DNA from: DASXKD01 sp963762735
Lineage (GTDB): Bacteria; Actinomycetota; Actinomycetes; Streptosporangiales; Streptosporangiaceae
Reading direction: 5' to 3'
Length of the DNA stretch: 64,000 nucleotides
Assembly: GCA_963762735.1 (NCBI GenBank)
Contig: CAVXMG010000053.1
Location: forward strand, 1 to 64,000
Under the pieces are notes generated by a model. It saw only the letters and a list, made by a program, of their open reading frames with translations, had not been told where the DNA came from and did not search any database. How positions within the stretch are numbered: the first letter of the stretch is position 1; each line of letters starts with the position of its first letter. Positions 9,964 through 19,452 of the stretch are shown here, in pieces. The position numbers and the translations under genes were made by a program.

Positions 9964-10026
9964 CGTGGTGCTCCTGGATAGAAGCCCCGCCCCTTGGCGG
10001 GGATGGTGATTGGTATCGGCTGTGGG

Positions 10027-10548
10027 TTAGAACGGTGGTTCGTCGGGCGCGTCACCGCCGAATCCGTCGGACGGATCCGCGGTCCACGGGTCCTCGGCAG
10101 GCCGGGAGCCGCCGCCGCTGTACCCGCCGCCGCCACCACCAGCGCCGCCGCCGCCCTGGCCGGCGAAGTTGCCGCCGGACCGGTTCGACTTGACCACCTT
10201 GGCGGAGGCGTTGCGGAGCGACGGGCCGACCTCGTCTACCTCGATCTCGTAGACGGTGCGCTTCTCGCCTTCCCTGGTCTCATAAGACCGCTGGCGTAGC
10301 CGCCCGTTGACGATGACGCGCATCCCCCGCTGCAGGCTCTCGGCGACGTTCTCCGCCGCCTGCCGCCATACGTTGCAGCTCAGGAAGAGGCTGTCGCCGT
10401 CCTTCCACTCGTTCGTGGTCTTGTCCAGGAATCGCGGTGTGGAGGCCACCCGGAAGTTGGCGACCGCCTGGCCTGTGGGGGTGTAGCGAAGTTCGGGGTC
10501 GCCGACCAGGTTGCCGACGATCGTGATCTGGGTGTCACCTGCTGCCAT
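10027..10548 (-). CDS. ssb: single-stranded DNA-binding protein
   Basis: A 173-residue SSB with an OB-fold at residues 3-110 (TQITIVGNLVGDPELRYTPTG, LSCNVWRQAAENVAESL, GRLRQRSYETREGEKRTVYE), a glycine-rich linker and the acidic tip DEPPF that docks replication and repair partners. It lies between rpsF and rpsR as in most actinobacteria. Confidence 0.97.
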   Translation of the reverse strand: MAAGDTQITIVGNLVGDPELRYTPTGQAVANFRVASTPRFLDKTTNEWKDGDSLFLSCNVWRQAAENVAESLQRGMRVIVNGRLRQRSYETREGEKRTVYEIEVDEVGPSLRNASAKVVKSNRSGGNFAGQGGGGAGGGGGGYSGGGSRPAEDPWTADPSDGFGGDAPDEPPF

Positions 10549-10603
10549 CGGAGACTCCGGTCCTCAGGGATTCATTCAGTAGCGACGCTACCGGGAGGGT
10601 CTG

Positions 10604-10894
10604 TCAGTGCTGCTCCATGCGCATGACCTTCGTGCGCAGAACGGCCTCGTTCAGGCCGAGCTGACGGTCGAGTTCGGCGACGGAGTCCGGCATGGCCTGC
10701 ATGTCGATGACCGCGTAGATGCCCTCGGACCGCTTGTCGATCTCGTAGGCGAGGCGCCTGCGGCCCCACACGTCGACCTTGTCCACGCTCCCGCCGCCGG
10801 TCTTGACCACGGTCAGGAACTGCTCAAGGGACGGCTGGACGGTGGTTTCCTCGAGACCTGGGTCGAGGATGATCATCATTTCGTAATGACGCAT
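10604..10894 (-). CDS. rpsF: 30S ribosomal protein S6
   Basis: A 96-residue S6 starting MRHYEMMIILDPGLEE at 10894; an upstream in-frame codon at 10927 would add 11 atypical residues. The segment WGRRRLAYEIDKRSEGIYAV is characteristic. It is the first gene of the rpsF-ssb-rpsR-rplI operon. Confidence 0.96.
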   Translation of the reverse strand: MRHYEMMIILDPGLEETTVQPSLEQFLTVVKTGGGSVDKVDVWGRRRLAYEIDKRSEGIYAVIDMQAMPDSVAELDRQLGLNEAVLRTKVMRMEQH

Positions 10895-11137
10895 AAACGG
10901 GACTGCCCCCTCTGGACTGACGGCCACGGTCTCTCCGTGGCAGGAGGAACTGCATCGGCAAAGGCCAGGTACATGCTGGCGGAATGCAGGGGCTCAGCCT
11001 ACCAGCCCCGGAGCAGTTCTCCGGGCTTCCGGCAGCCCCGATGGCCGGACCGCGCGCCGCGGGCGAAGGGTTCTCCGCGGTGCCGCGCGGGAACAATCCC
11101 CTCGACCGGCCCGGTATCTGCAAGGAGGGTGGCCGAT

Positions 11138-11443
11138 ATGCCGGAAGCCGCCAGCGCCCGCCCCAGTTCCCGCCTCACGCTGAACAGCGACGGCCAGCGG
11201 CACCCGCTGGAGAACAGCCTCGCCGTGTTCACCCTGATCACCGGGTTGATCGTGTTCGCGGTCGGGTGGCTAGTCAAGCTGCACGTGCTCGCCTCTGTGC
11301 TCGGCATCGTGAGCCTGCTCGTCGGCCTCTACGCGCAGATGATCTCCGCGACACGAGAAGAACGGATGATCATCGTCACCGGGCTGGTGGCCGCGTTCGT
11401 CGGCACCGCCCTCGGCTTCGCGCACGGCGGCTTCTTTCCCTAA
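11138..11443 (+). CDS. small two- to three-helix membrane protein
   Basis: A 101-residue protein preceded by AAGGAGG. A polar N-terminus (to about residue 25, HPLENSL) is followed by three hydrophobic segments (AVFTLITGLIVFAVGWLV, VLASVLGIVSLLVGLYAQM and IIVTGLVAAFVGTALGF). Small proteins of this type next to rpsF/nfo are common in actinobacteria but have no known function. A short GC hairpin (GCCCGCTTGAGCGGGC) directly follows its stop. Confidence 0.75.
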   Translation: MPEAASARPSSRLTLNSDGQRHPLENSLAVFTLITGLIVFAVGWLVKLHVLASVLGIVSLLVGLYAQMISATREERMIIVTGLVAAFVGTALGFAHGGFFP

Positions 11444-11492
11444 GCCCGCTTGAGCGGGCCCGCCTGGCCGGCCCTGCTCTACGCTCGGGGGC

Positions 11493-12290
11493 ATGGTTCG
11501 CATTGGTGCCCACGACCGCGAAGGTGATCCGCTGACGGTGGCGAACGCCACCGGTTCCGAGGTCATCCAGTTCTTCCTCGGCGACCCGCAGGGCTGGGGC
11601 GCGCCCACGTTCCCCGGCGGCGACGCGGGCAAGCTCCGCGCCGCGCTCAACGAGGCGGGCCTGGAGGTCTTCATCCACGCGCCGTACGGCATCAACGTGG
11701 CCAGCGCGAACAACCGGATCCGCATCCCCAGCCGCAAGCTGCTGAGCCAGCAACTCGCCGCCGCGGCCGCGGTCGGCGCGAAGGGCCTGATCGTGCACGG
11801 CGGCCACGTCACCGGCGGGATCGACGAAAGCGAGGGGTACGCCAACTGGCGCAAGGCGATCGAACGGATAGAACGGCCGGTACCCCTGCTGATCGAGAAC
11901 ACCGCGGGCGGCGACCACGCGATGGCCCGTGGCCTGCCCGCGCTGCGGCGCCTCTGGGAGGCCATCGGGGATCTGTCAGAAGGCGACGGGACCGGTGCCG
12001 GCCAGATCGGCTTCTGCCTGGACACCTGCCACGCCTACGCGAGCGGCGAGGACCTGGCCGGCATCGTGGACCGGGTCAAGGCCATCACCGGCCGGATCGA
12101 CCTGGTGCACTGCAACAACTCGCGGGACGGGTTCGGCTCCGGCCGCGACCGGCACGCGGCCATCGAGTCCGGCACAATCGAGCCGGAACTCCTGCTTGAC
12201 GTCGTCCGCGCGGCCGGTGCCCCGGCGGTCTCCGAGACCCCCGACCCGGCCGCCGACATCGCCTGGCTGCGGGAGCGCCTCACGGGCTGA
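11493..12290 (+). CDS. nfo: deoxyribonuclease IV (AP endonuclease, Nfo family)
   Basis: A 265-residue TIM-barrel protein of the endonuclease IV/AP endonuclease 2 family, which cuts 5' of abasic sites in base-excision repair. Metal-ligand motifs are visible: FIHAPY, LIVHGGHV, LLIENTAGG, GFCLDTCHAYASG, DLVHCNNSRDGFGSGRDRHA and VSETPD. The length is slightly below E. coli Nfo. It overlaps the convergent GT87 gene by 11 bases at its 3' end. Confidence 0.93.
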   Translation: MVRIGAHDREGDPLTVANATGSEVIQFFLGDPQGWGAPTFPGGDAGKLRAALNEAGLEVFIHAPYGINVASANNRIRIPSRKLLSQQLAAAAAVGAKGLIVHGGHVTGGIDESEGYANWRKAIERIERPVPLLIENTAGGDHAMARGLPALRRLWEAIGDLSEGDGTGAGQIGFCLDTCHAYASGEDLAGIVDRVKAITGRIDLVHCNNSRDGFGSGRDRHAAIESGTIEPELLLDVVRAAGAPAVSETPDPAADIAWLRERLTG

Positions 12291-13686
12291 CGGGCGCCGC
12301 CCCCTGCTCGCGTAGCACGAAGCTGTCGGGGGCGCCGTCAAGCACACCGCCGGCCGGGTCGTCGTCCCCGGTCACGCGCACCAGGTCATAGCCGGGTTCC
12401 AGGATGTCCCTGACCACGAGCGCCATGAGGATCAGCACAGCCACGAACCTGGACAGCAGCGCGGCGAAGTAGAGCCCGGGACTGATGCCACCGTCGGCCA
12501 CCGGCACCTGGCCGGTACCGGTGGCGATGGTGATCAGGTAGGCCCAGATGGCGAAGAAATAGGTGACCTCGGCCACCTGCCACACCAGGTACGCCCACAC
12601 CCGCGGCCTGGCCAGCACCACGAGCGGGACCAGCCAGATCACGTACTGCGGCGACCACACCTTGTTGCTCAGCAGGAACACGGCCAGCACGAGGAAGAAC
12701 ACCTGGGGCACCCGGGGACGGCGCGGCGCGGTGAGGATCAGGGCACCGATGATCACGCAGCCCGCGGCGAAGGCCGCCGCGGAGAACAGGTTGAGCGAGC
12801 CACCGGTGAGCGAGCCGACGAACGGCCAGTGCTCGGTCTCGAAGAAATACCACACCGAGCCCCAGTCCGCGGGACGGTCCCTGCTCAGCGCGTAGAACCG
12901 GCCCCAGCCCGCCGGCGCGGCGAAGGCGACCGGCAGGTTGACCGCCAGCCACGCGACGGCGGCGGACGCCGTGGTGGTCCAGAAGGCACGCATCCGCCCG
13001 GCCCGCAGGCACAGCAACAGCAACGGGCCGAAGAACAGCAGCGGGTAGAACTTGGTGGCCACCGCCAGGCCGAGCAGCACCCCGGCCAGGACCGTCCGGC
13101 GGGCTGCCCATGCCGCCATGCCGAGCGCGACCAGGGCCATCGCGATCAGGTCCCAGTTGATGAACGAGGCCAGGATGAGCCCCGGCGCGAGCGCGACCCC
13201 GAGCGCGGTCCACCGGCGCGACCGTCCCGCCAGGTACGCGGTGGCCAGCGTGCCGGCGACCGCGCACAGCGTCAGCATCAGCACGGTGACGTCGAAGAAC
13301 TCCCGCCCTCGCACGAACGGATCGGAGATAGGCCGGACCATCCAGGCGACCGCCTGCATCGCCGCTCCGATGAGTACCGGGTACTCGACCGGGTGGCCGG
13401 TGTAGGGGACCTTGCCCGCCGAAAGCTGCTCGTTGAAGTACAGCGGGTAGATGTCGGTGTAGCAGTGGGCCTGGAACTGCTTGAGGTAGACGTTCCAGTC
13501 ACCGCCGCGGCACGCGGCCTTGTTGAGGAACCCGAGCGCGCTGCCGGCCAGGCTGGCCAGGATCAGCGCCGTGGTGGAGCCCGCCAGCATCGCCGCGCGG
13601 TGCTGCCATCGCTGCGCCCCCGGCGGGCGCGCACCAGCGGCTGTGGGCGGCCCGGTCACCGTCGGTCCGCTGTCGTGTTCAGCCAT
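12280..13686 (-). CDS. GT87-family polytopic membrane glycosyltransferase
   Basis: A 468-residue integral membrane protein with ten or more hydrophobic helices after a short polar N-terminus. The extracytoplasmic segment after helix 1 (DIYPLYFNEQLSAGKVPYTGHPVEYP) carries the acidic/aromatic pattern of DUF2029/GT87 alpha-mannosyltransferases, which use polyprenyl-phosphate-mannose for cell-envelope glycans. The motif SNKVWSPQYVIWLVPL is also typical. It lies just downstream of a penicillin-binding protein on the same strand, with about 30 bases between them. Confidence 0.88.
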   Translation of the reverse strand: MAEHDSGPTVTGPPTAAGARPPGAQRWQHRAAMLAGSTTALILASLAGSALGFLNKAACRGGDWNVYLKQFQAHCYTDIYPLYFNEQLSAGKVPYTGHPVEYPVLIGAAMQAVAWMVRPISDPFVRGREFFDVTVLMLTLCAVAGTLATAYLAGRSRRWTALGVALAPGLILASFINWDLIAMALVALGMAAWAARRTVLAGVLLGLAVATKFYPLLFFGPLLLLCLRAGRMRAFWTTTASAAVAWLAVNLPVAFAAPAGWGRFYALSRDRPADWGSVWYFFETEHWPFVGSLTGGSLNLFSAAAFAAGCVIIGALILTAPRRPRVPQVFFLVLAVFLLSNKVWSPQYVIWLVPLVVLARPRVWAYLVWQVAEVTYFFAIWAYLITIATGTGQVPVADGGISPGLYFAALLSRFVAVLILMALVVRDILEPGYDLVRVTGDDDPAGGVLDGAPDSFVLREQGAAPVSP

Positions 13687-13716
13687 CGGCTCCTGCCCCG
13701 GCCCGGGCGAGCCTGG

Positions 13717-16700
13717 CTAACCGCCCGGCGGCCGTTCCGCTGACCTTCGTGCCCGTCGCCTGTTACGCAGCCTAGTCACCAGCGGCAGGGACGGCCCGGC
13801 CACCACGACGAGGGCCAGCCCCACTGCCCCGGCCCCGGCACCGCCGGACCCACCGGACCCGGCGGTCGGGGCGGGCTGGGAGCCCGCCGCGAAGTGCGGG
13901 CCGGTCGGCGTGGGGTGCCCCGTCGGGGTGGGGTTCCCGGTCGGCGTGGGGCCTCCGGTCGGCGTCGGGAACCCGGTCGGCGTGGGCCCGCCGTGATGGC
14001 AGCCGAAGCCCTGACCCTGACCCTTGGCCCTGTGCCCGGGCAGGGCTGGCCGCCCGGGTTGTGGTCGTGCTTGGGCTTGGGCTTGGGCAGAGCGCCGTAC
14101 AGGTTCCACCGTTGCCCGTCGTTGTTGACCGGCTGGGAAGTTCACTACCGGCTGGCTTTCGAAGTTCTTCACGAAGAACTGGTGCCACATGTACGCCGGC
14201 CACTGCCCGCCGTAACCGGACAGGCCGCCGATGCCGAACAGCGTCTGGATGCCGGCCGGCGGCGCGAACGCCAGGGCCGAGGTGGACGAGCACTGCGCCG
14301 CATCCCGCTTCGGGCAGTGCGGCTTGTTGACGAACATGGCGTCCGCCATCGCGTACTTCGGCGTCGCCGCCATGAAGAACGCCGACTGGGACAGGTTGGT
14401 CGTCCCGGTCTTGGCGATGACCGGCTGGCCGTTGTCCAGGCCCAGGCCCGCGGCGGTGCCGATGGGAGTCGTGTCGGCCGACAGCGCCCAGTCCACGTCC
14501 GCCGCCTGGTCGGGGGTGAGCACCGTGCGCATGGTGGGCTTCGCCTCCTTGACCGAGTTGCCGACGATGATCTTCTTGATGACGTGCGGGCTGTGGTACA
14601 CGCCGTTGTCGGCGAGCGTGGCGATCGTGGTCGCCTGCTCCTCGACGGTCAGGGACGCCTGGCCGAGCGCGATGCCCGCCTCGTCCTGCATCCTTGGTCC
14701 GCCGACCAGCCCGCTGGCCGGACATCCACGCCGAACGCCTTGGCCATGTCGGTACGACCGGGTGCTGGCGGGTCGCGTGCGTCGTACGCGACCTTGTGCC
14801 ACAGGTCGGTGTAGGCGGTGTTGAGCGAGGCGGCCGTCGCGGCCTGCACGTGCACCGGGCCGAAGCTGTTTTTCGCGCCCTCGTCGTTCACGACCTGGTA
14901 GTAGCCGGGACCGGGCGGCTGGCCTCCCGGCTTCGCGAACGCCGAGGCCAGTGAGTCAGGCGGGATCCACAGCGGCGAGTCGCCGTCCAGGATGGAAGTC
15001 TGGACGTTCATCCCCTGCTTGACGGCGGTGGCCAGGACGTAGGTCTTGAACGAGGAGCCGACCTGGTTGCGGGACTGCAGCGCGTTGTCGAACTGGCTCT
15101 TGTTGTAGTTCTGCCCGCTGTACATGGCCAGGATGGCACCGGTCTTCACCTGCTCCAGCACCGCTCCGGTGCGGACCCAGTGTTTCAGCCCCGTACAGGT
15201 CGCGCGCGCCGCCGCAGACAGGAGGGCAGGCGGCGTGCAGTGTCTCATCAGGCTGTCGGCCTGCCGGACCGTGCCGTACAGCGAACCCATCAGGTTCTGG
15301 TTGAACGTGGTGACCACGTGCAGGCCGCCGGTGTTGATCCGGCCCAGCGAGTAGTGGTAGGTGGTCTCCAGCTCGTTCAGCGCGGCCTGCATGATGTACC
15401 CGCGGTAGCCGTTCCAGGTGTTGTTCACCGGCGGCACGATGGCGGGGAACTTCTGCAGCGCCGCCGAGTAGCCCTGCGGGGACAGCGTGCCCATGGTCTC
15501 CATGGTCTGGAGCACGTACTTCCAGCGGGACACCAGGGCCGTGTGGGCCAGGCCGGCCTTCGGGTCGGGCTTGTAGTAGCTCGGGCTCTGGATCATCGCG
15601 GCGATCATCGCGGCCTGCGCCGGGGTGATCTTGCTGAGGTGGCTGGGGTCCAGGCCGAAGTAGACCTGTGCCGCCGCGGCGGCACCGTAGGCGCCACCGC
15701 CGAAGTAGACCGTGTTCAGGTACTGCTGGAGGATCCACTCCTTGGACTTGGCCTGGGCGAGCTTCTGCGAGACGAAGATCTCCTTGATCTTGCGGCTCGC
15801 GGTCTGCGACGTGCCGATGTCGTCGTAGTAGTTCCTGACCAGCTGCTGGGTGATGGTGGAACCGCCCTGCAGGTTCCCGCCGGAACTGGTGAGGTCGTAG
15901 TAGGCGGCGCGGAGGATACCGGTGGGCGAGATGCCGCCCTCGTGCCAGAAGTTCTTGTCCTCGGCCGCCACCACCGCGTCGCGGAGCACCGCGGGGAACT
16001 GGCTGTAGGTGAGGATCACCCGGTTGGTCTGGCCGAACTGGCCCACCTCGGTCTTGCCGTCGCTGAAGTAGACCTTGGACGCCTGCTGCATGACGGCCGA
16101 CTGGACGTCGGGGATGGGGGTCTTGGAGTAGGCGTACGCCACCCCCACCATGATCATGATGATGAAGAGGCCGACGACGCCCGCGACGATGGTCAGCGCC
16201 TTCTTCCAGGTCCAGTGCCGCCACCAGCTGCCCTTGCGGCGCGGCCCTTTGCCGCCCGGGTCGTCCGGGCCGCCCCAGTCGCCGCCGCCGTTGCCGGCCC
16301 GGCGCTGGGACCGGCGGCTGCCCTGGTCATCCCAGTCGCCCTCAACGCCGTTGCGGCGCAGCCGCTCACGCAGGTCGTCCCTGATGTCGCGGACGCCGGT
16401 GCCCAACCGGGACGTCGTGCGGCTGCGGGCGCTGCGCTCACCCCAGGGGCTCGCGCTGCCTTCCCGGCTCCCCGGCTGCCAGGGCCCGTCCTGGTCAGGT
16501 GCGCCGCCCTGCCGCGGCGAGTAGAAGTCCTCGCGGACCCCGCCGCGGGTGCCGTCGGCCGCGGCCGGCCCGCCGCGGCGCGGCGATCCGCCACCACGCT
16601 GGGCCCCCCGCGACGACCGGTTCGAGTGCCCGCCATGCCGCCCGCCACCGGCCGGACGCCCCGAACTGCGGCCGTTACCGTCAGGAGAGCCCGGGCGGGG

Positions 16701-16757
16701 CGGGTAGGAACTGCCCCGGCCTGGCCCGTATGGTGCGGGAATATCTGGGTTACTCAC
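13717..16757 (-). CDS. bifunctional class A penicillin-binding protein (frame breaks)
   Basis: Peptidoglycan glycosyltransferase/transpeptidase. From GTG 16757 there is a long basic, Gly/Arg-rich cytoplasmic region, a membrane anchor (about residues 187-210), a GT51 domain with the catalytic Glu in VVAAEDKNFW and GGSTITQQLVRNYY, then a transpeptidase domain with SSFK, SLN and KTGT. The main frame ends at 14649 after MAKAFGVDV; the domain continues in another frame from about 14722 (SGLVGGPRMQDEAGIALGQ) to 13717, so one C is probably missing near 14722. A second, compensating pair of shifts near 14060-14140 would restore NNDGQRWNLYGALPKPKPK. The tail has PTPTG repeats and a final hydrophobic segment. 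Confidence 0.88.
13905..13992 (-). repeat. 18-base tandem repeats encoding PTPTG units
   Basis: Five imperfect copies of an 18-base unit encode a GGPTPTG/NPTPTG/HPTPTG tail in the penicillin-binding protein. It is probably a flexible extracytoplasmic linker and a likely site of copy-number change. Confidence 0.75.
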
Positions 16758-16908
16758 GCGTCCTCGCTGGTTTGGATGAGCCAGTCCGGGCGGGGGTAGC
16801 TAACCCACCGCGGTCCACCGTGCCTGGCGGTGCACGGCGTGTGCCCGTTCGCCACCTTGCCTCGTGGCTCTGCCTCGCGCCCGGAGGATCCTGCCCTGAC
16901 CAGGTACT

Positions 16909-17325
16909 TTAACTCGTCTTGCTCGCTGTTTGGGACCCAGGCCGGCCGCGCCGGGCGCGCGGCTCGCCCGTGCCGAGAACGTAGGACGAAGCGAGGTGGT
17001 TCCAGCCACAACTCTGGCAGACCTCGACGACGTACGCCCGGAACTCCCCATATTCCGTAGCCATCTCGGCCAGTTCGCCCGCCTGCTTCACCCGGCCTTC
17101 GTAGCGCCCGAGTTCATCCCCGTACACGTAGGTCACGTGGGTGAGCTGGGACCGGCGGCAGATCGGGCACCTGGTGTCCGTCGCCTCGCCGTGGAACTTC
17201 GCGGCACGGAGCAGATAGGGATGCGCGTCGCAGACGTCCGCGACGGTGGTCTGGCCAGCAAGCACCGAGGCGAGCGTTGCCCTGCGGGCAAGCGCGTAAT
17301 CGACCACGCATCTCCTAGGTGCCAT
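16909..17325 (-). CDS. DUF5318 family protein
   Basis: About 138 residues from MAPRRCVVDYALARRATL. Two CxxC pairs (RCPICRR and VCQSCGWNHL) form a probable zinc ribbon, and the segment HVTYVYGDELGRYEGRV is typical of this actinobacterium-restricted family. The family often lies next to the class A penicillin-binding protein and ino1 genes, as here. The biochemical role is unknown. The ATG at 17325 fits the family better than the codon at 17346. Confidence 0.85.
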   Translation of the reverse strand: MAPRRCVVDYALARRATLASVLAGQTTVADVCDAHPYLLRAAKFHGEATDTRCPICRRSQLTHVTYVYGDELGRYEGRVKQAGELAEMATEYGEFRAYVVEVCQSCGWNHLASSYVLGTGEPRARRGRPGSQTASKTS

Positions 17326-17475
17326 CTCAGACAGCGTACGACGCAATCGTGACCGCGCCGAGACCGGGCGGCCGGCCAGCTGCGCGGCCGGGCGGCACCG
17401 GCGGGCTTATGCGCCACAGCGGCGAACGGCCACCGAACGGGAGGTTGCAACATCTCTCGGCTCGACATATCTTAG

Positions 17476-17498
17476 CGATGTATCGGTTCGATACATCG
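17476..17498. promoter_or_regulatory. perfect dyad upstream of PadR regulator
   Basis: CGATGTATCG (17476-17485) and CGATACATCG (17489-17498) form a perfect 10-base inverted repeat with a 3-base spacer, 70 bases before the padR start. The ATGT...ACAT core matches known PadR-type operators, so autoregulation is likely. Confidence 0.75.
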
Positions 17499-17568
17499 AT
17501 TCGAGGTATAGCGCCTCCGGGCCCGTCCAACAGGGACAAGCCAGGAAGCGCAGCGGGAGGCACAGGCT

Positions 17569-18192
17569 GTGGCGAGCGGTCACCGGTCGGGAGTGCTTGA
17601 GCTGGCCGTGCTCGGCCTGCTGCACGAGACTCCCATGCACGGCTATGAACTGCGCAAGCGGCTCAACGCCTTCCTCGGCGCCTTCCGCGCGTTCGGCTAC
17701 GGCTCGCTCTACCCCTGCCTCAAGGACCTCCTCGCCCAGGGCCTGATCGTGGAGGAGCAGCCGGACCTGGCGGGCAAGCCGCTGGCCGGCCGCCGGTCCA
17801 AGATCGTCTACCGGCTGACCGCGGAGGGCAAGGAGCGGCTGCAGCAATTGCTGGCCGAGCCAGGCCCTGCCGCGTGGGAGGACGACGGATTCGGCGTCCG
17901 GTTCGCCTTCTTCGGCCAGACCCGCGCGGACATCCGGCTGCGGATCCTTGAGGGCCGCCGGACGAGGCTGGAAGAGCGGCTTGACGGCGTCCGGGCGGCG
18001 ATGGCGCGGACCAGGGAACGCCTGGACAGCTACACGCTCGAGCTGCACAGGCACGGCCTTGAGTCGGTCGAGCGGGAAGTCCGCTGGCTCAACGAGCTGA
18101 TCGCCTCCGAACGGCAGGCGGGCGGCGACCAGGGACGGCAGTCCCCGCCGTCCGGCGATAACGACACGTCAGCGGGCACTTCCGCGAGCTGA
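17569..18192 (+). CDS. PadR-family transcriptional regulator
   Basis: A 207-residue regulator starting at GTG 17569. The N-terminal winged helix (LELAVLGLLHETPMHGYELRK, YGSLYPCLKDLLAQGLI, SKIVYRLTAEGKE) is of PadR type and is followed by a longer helical C-terminal domain (RLRILEGRRTRLEERLDGV). Its gene precedes the inositol-phosphate synthase gene by 52 bases in the same direction. This pairing is widespread in actinobacteria, so it is the candidate regulator of inositol synthesis. Confidence 0.93.
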   Translation: MASGHRSGVLELAVLGLLHETPMHGYELRKRLNAFLGAFRAFGYGSLYPCLKDLLAQGLIVEEQPDLAGKPLAGRRSKIVYRLTAEGKERLQQLLAEPGPAAWEDDGFGVRFAFFGQTRADIRLRILEGRRTRLEERLDGVRAAMARTRERLDSYTLELHRHGLESVEREVRWLNELIASERQAGGDQGRQSPPSGDNDTSAGTSAS

Positions 18193-18244
18193 CAGGCCGG
18201 CGCCGCCCCCGCGGCGCCGCTGGCAAAGAACAGGAGCAATCCTC

Positions 18245-19324
18245 ATGGGTTCGGTACGAGTAGCCATCGTGGGTGTGGGTAACTGCGCAAGTTCCCTCGT
18301 CCAGGGGGTGGAGTACTACAAGGACGCCGTTCCGGGGAGCCGGGTACCGGGCCTGATGCACGTGCAGTTCGGCCCCTACCACGTGCGGGACGTGGAGTTC
18401 GTCGCGGCGTTCGACGTGGACGCCAAGAAGGTCGGGCAGGACCTGGCCGAGGCGATCGGGGCCAGCGAGAACAACACCATCAAGATCTGCGACGTCCCGC
18501 CGACCGGGATCACCGTGCAGCGCGGGCCCACCATGGACGGCCTGGGCCAGTACTACCGCGAGCTGATCACCGAGTCGGACGACCCGCACGTCGACGTGGT
18601 CCAGGTGCTCCGCGACTCCCGCGCCGACGTCCTGGTGTCCTACCTGCCGGTCGGCTCGGAGCAGGCGGACCGGTACTACGCGCAGTGCGCGCTGGACGCG
18701 GGCGTGGCGTTCGTCAACGCGCTCCCCGTGTTCATCGCCTCGGACCCGCAGTGGGCCGCGAAGTTCGCCGAGGCCGGCGTGCCGATCATCGGCGACGACA
18801 TCAAGTCGCAGGTGGGCGCCACCATCACCCACCGGGTGCTGGCCAAGTTGTTCGAGGACAGGGGCGTGGAACTGCTGCGCACCTACCAGCTCAACGTCGG
18901 CGGCAACATGGACTTCATGAACATGCTGGAGCGCACCAGGCTCCAGTCCAAGAAGGTCTCCAAGACCCAGTCGGTCACCTCGCAGATCCCGCACGAGATG
19001 GAGAAGGCGGCCGTGCACATCGGCCCGTCCGACCACGTGCCGTGGCTCGACGACCGCAAGCTGGCGTTCGTCCGGCTGGAGGGCAAGGCGTTCGGCGACG
19101 TCCCGCTCAGCCTCGAGTACAAGCTGGAGGTCTGGGACTCGCCGAACTCGGCCGGCGTGATCATCGACGCGATCCGCGCGGCCAAGATCGCCCTGGACCG
19201 CGGCATCGGCGGCCCCCTGCTGTCGGCGGCGAGCTACCTCATGAAGTCCCCGCCGGAGCAGTACGGCGACGACGACGCGCGGGACGCGGTGGAGAAGTTC
19301 ATCCGCGGCGAACTGGCCCGCTAG
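18245..19324 (+). CDS. ino1: inositol-3-phosphate synthase
   Basis: A 359-residue NAD-dependent cyclase turning glucose-6-phosphate into myo-inositol-3-phosphate, the first step to phosphatidylinositol and mycothiol. Motifs are the Rossmann start VRVAIVGVGNCASSLVQG, SYLPVGSEQ, FVNALPVFIA, GDDIKSQVGATITHR with the catalytic lysine region, and LNVGGNMDFMNM. The length matches the short actinobacterial form. It has an AGGAG site upstream. Confidence 0.96.
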   Translation: MGSVRVAIVGVGNCASSLVQGVEYYKDAVPGSRVPGLMHVQFGPYHVRDVEFVAAFDVDAKKVGQDLAEAIGASENNTIKICDVPPTGITVQRGPTMDGLGQYYRELITESDDPHVDVVQVLRDSRADVLVSYLPVGSEQADRYYAQCALDAGVAFVNALPVFIASDPQWAAKFAEAGVPIIGDDIKSQVGATITHRVLAKLFEDRGVELLRTYQLNVGGNMDFMNMLERTRLQSKKVSKTQSVTSQIPHEMEKAAVHIGPSDHVPWLDDRKLAFVRLEGKAFGDVPLSLEYKLEVWDSPNSAGVIIDAIRAAKIALDRGIGGPLLSAASYLMKSPPEQYGDDDARDAVEKFIRGELAR

Positions 19325-19452
19325 AGCCTGGCCGCCGGCCCCGGCATTCCCGGCGCGAGATCTTCCGCGGCATTACGATCGACCGCAACCGGCCGCCCGG
19401 CCGATCGAAGCGCCGGTGGGCCTGGTGCCGGGGCACCCGTTAGGCTGAGCGG